NCBI GenBank assembly: GCA_009701115.1
Contig: WLKR01000079.1
Span: 1 to 5,861 of the forward strand
Length of the DNA stretch: 5,861 nt
DNA from: Actinomycetota bacterium
GTDB taxonomy: Bacteria > Actinomycetota > Acidimicrobiia > Acidimicrobiales > RAAP-2
Reading direction: 5' to 3'
The notes beneath the pieces were generated by a model that was not told the origin of the DNA, made no database searches, and was given only the letters and a program-made list of their open reading frames with translations. A program made the position numbers and the translations under genes. This document shows positions 5,850-5,861 of the stretch, one piece after another (within the stretch, counting starts at the first letter, position 1; the number at the start of each line of letters is the position of its first letter).

Positions 5850-5861
5850 GTGCCAATGCGA
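5850..5861 (+). other. Possible start of a gene divergent from tldD
   Basis: GTG at 5850 or ATG at 5856 opens a plus-strand frame that runs off the edge. GAGGG at 5843-5847 lies eight bases before the ATG and could be its Shine-Dalgarno. GATACT at 5828-5833 could be a -10, which would put it back to back with the tldD promoter. Too little sequence is present to name a product. Confidence 0.25.

Overview
The window looks like chromosomal DNA from an actinobacterium. The best evidence is a fused PafB-PafC type WYL regulator, an architecture I know only from Actinobacteria. TTG and GTG start codons, promoters with a recognisable -10 but poor -35, and a possible leaderless gene also fit. Base composition looks intermediate (mid-50s % GC by eye), lower than streptomycetes or mycobacteria. 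A lower-GC environmental lineage is possible, but I cannot place it further. No tRNA, rRNA, CRISPR array, insertion sequence or phage gene is visible.

Layout, left to right. Positions 34-2007 (minus) carry a 657-residue PafBC-like DNA-damage transcription regulator with a good Shine-Dalgarno and a promoter-like pair upstream. The 249-base gap at 2008-2256 holds that promoter and an inverted repeat. Positions 2257-2643 (plus) carry a small unrecognised protein with a PH-like look. The gap at 2644-2827 holds two hairpins and the fmdB promoter. Positions 2828-3049 (plus) carry an FmdB-family zinc-ribbon protein starting with TTG. Positions 3046-4401 and 4398-5798 (both minus) carry tldE and tldD, a translationally coupled pair encoding the TldD/TldE metalloprotease. 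fmdB and tldE converge and share the palindrome TTAA as their stop codons. At each edge a few codons may open a neighbouring gene.

How the genes work together. Only tldD-tldE is clearly one functional unit: TldD has the zinc protease motif, TldE lacks it, and an ATGA overlap couples their translation. pafBC is a stand-alone regulator here; in many actinobacteria its downstream neighbours are tatA and tatC, which would lie off the left edge. The FmdB-like and PH-like genes point the same way, but each appears to be its own unit. I see no evidence for a new multi-gene system. The points most worth following are the probable leaderless GTG start of tldD, the small PH-like gene with an open but start-less upstream extension, and the strong hairpin before fmdB.
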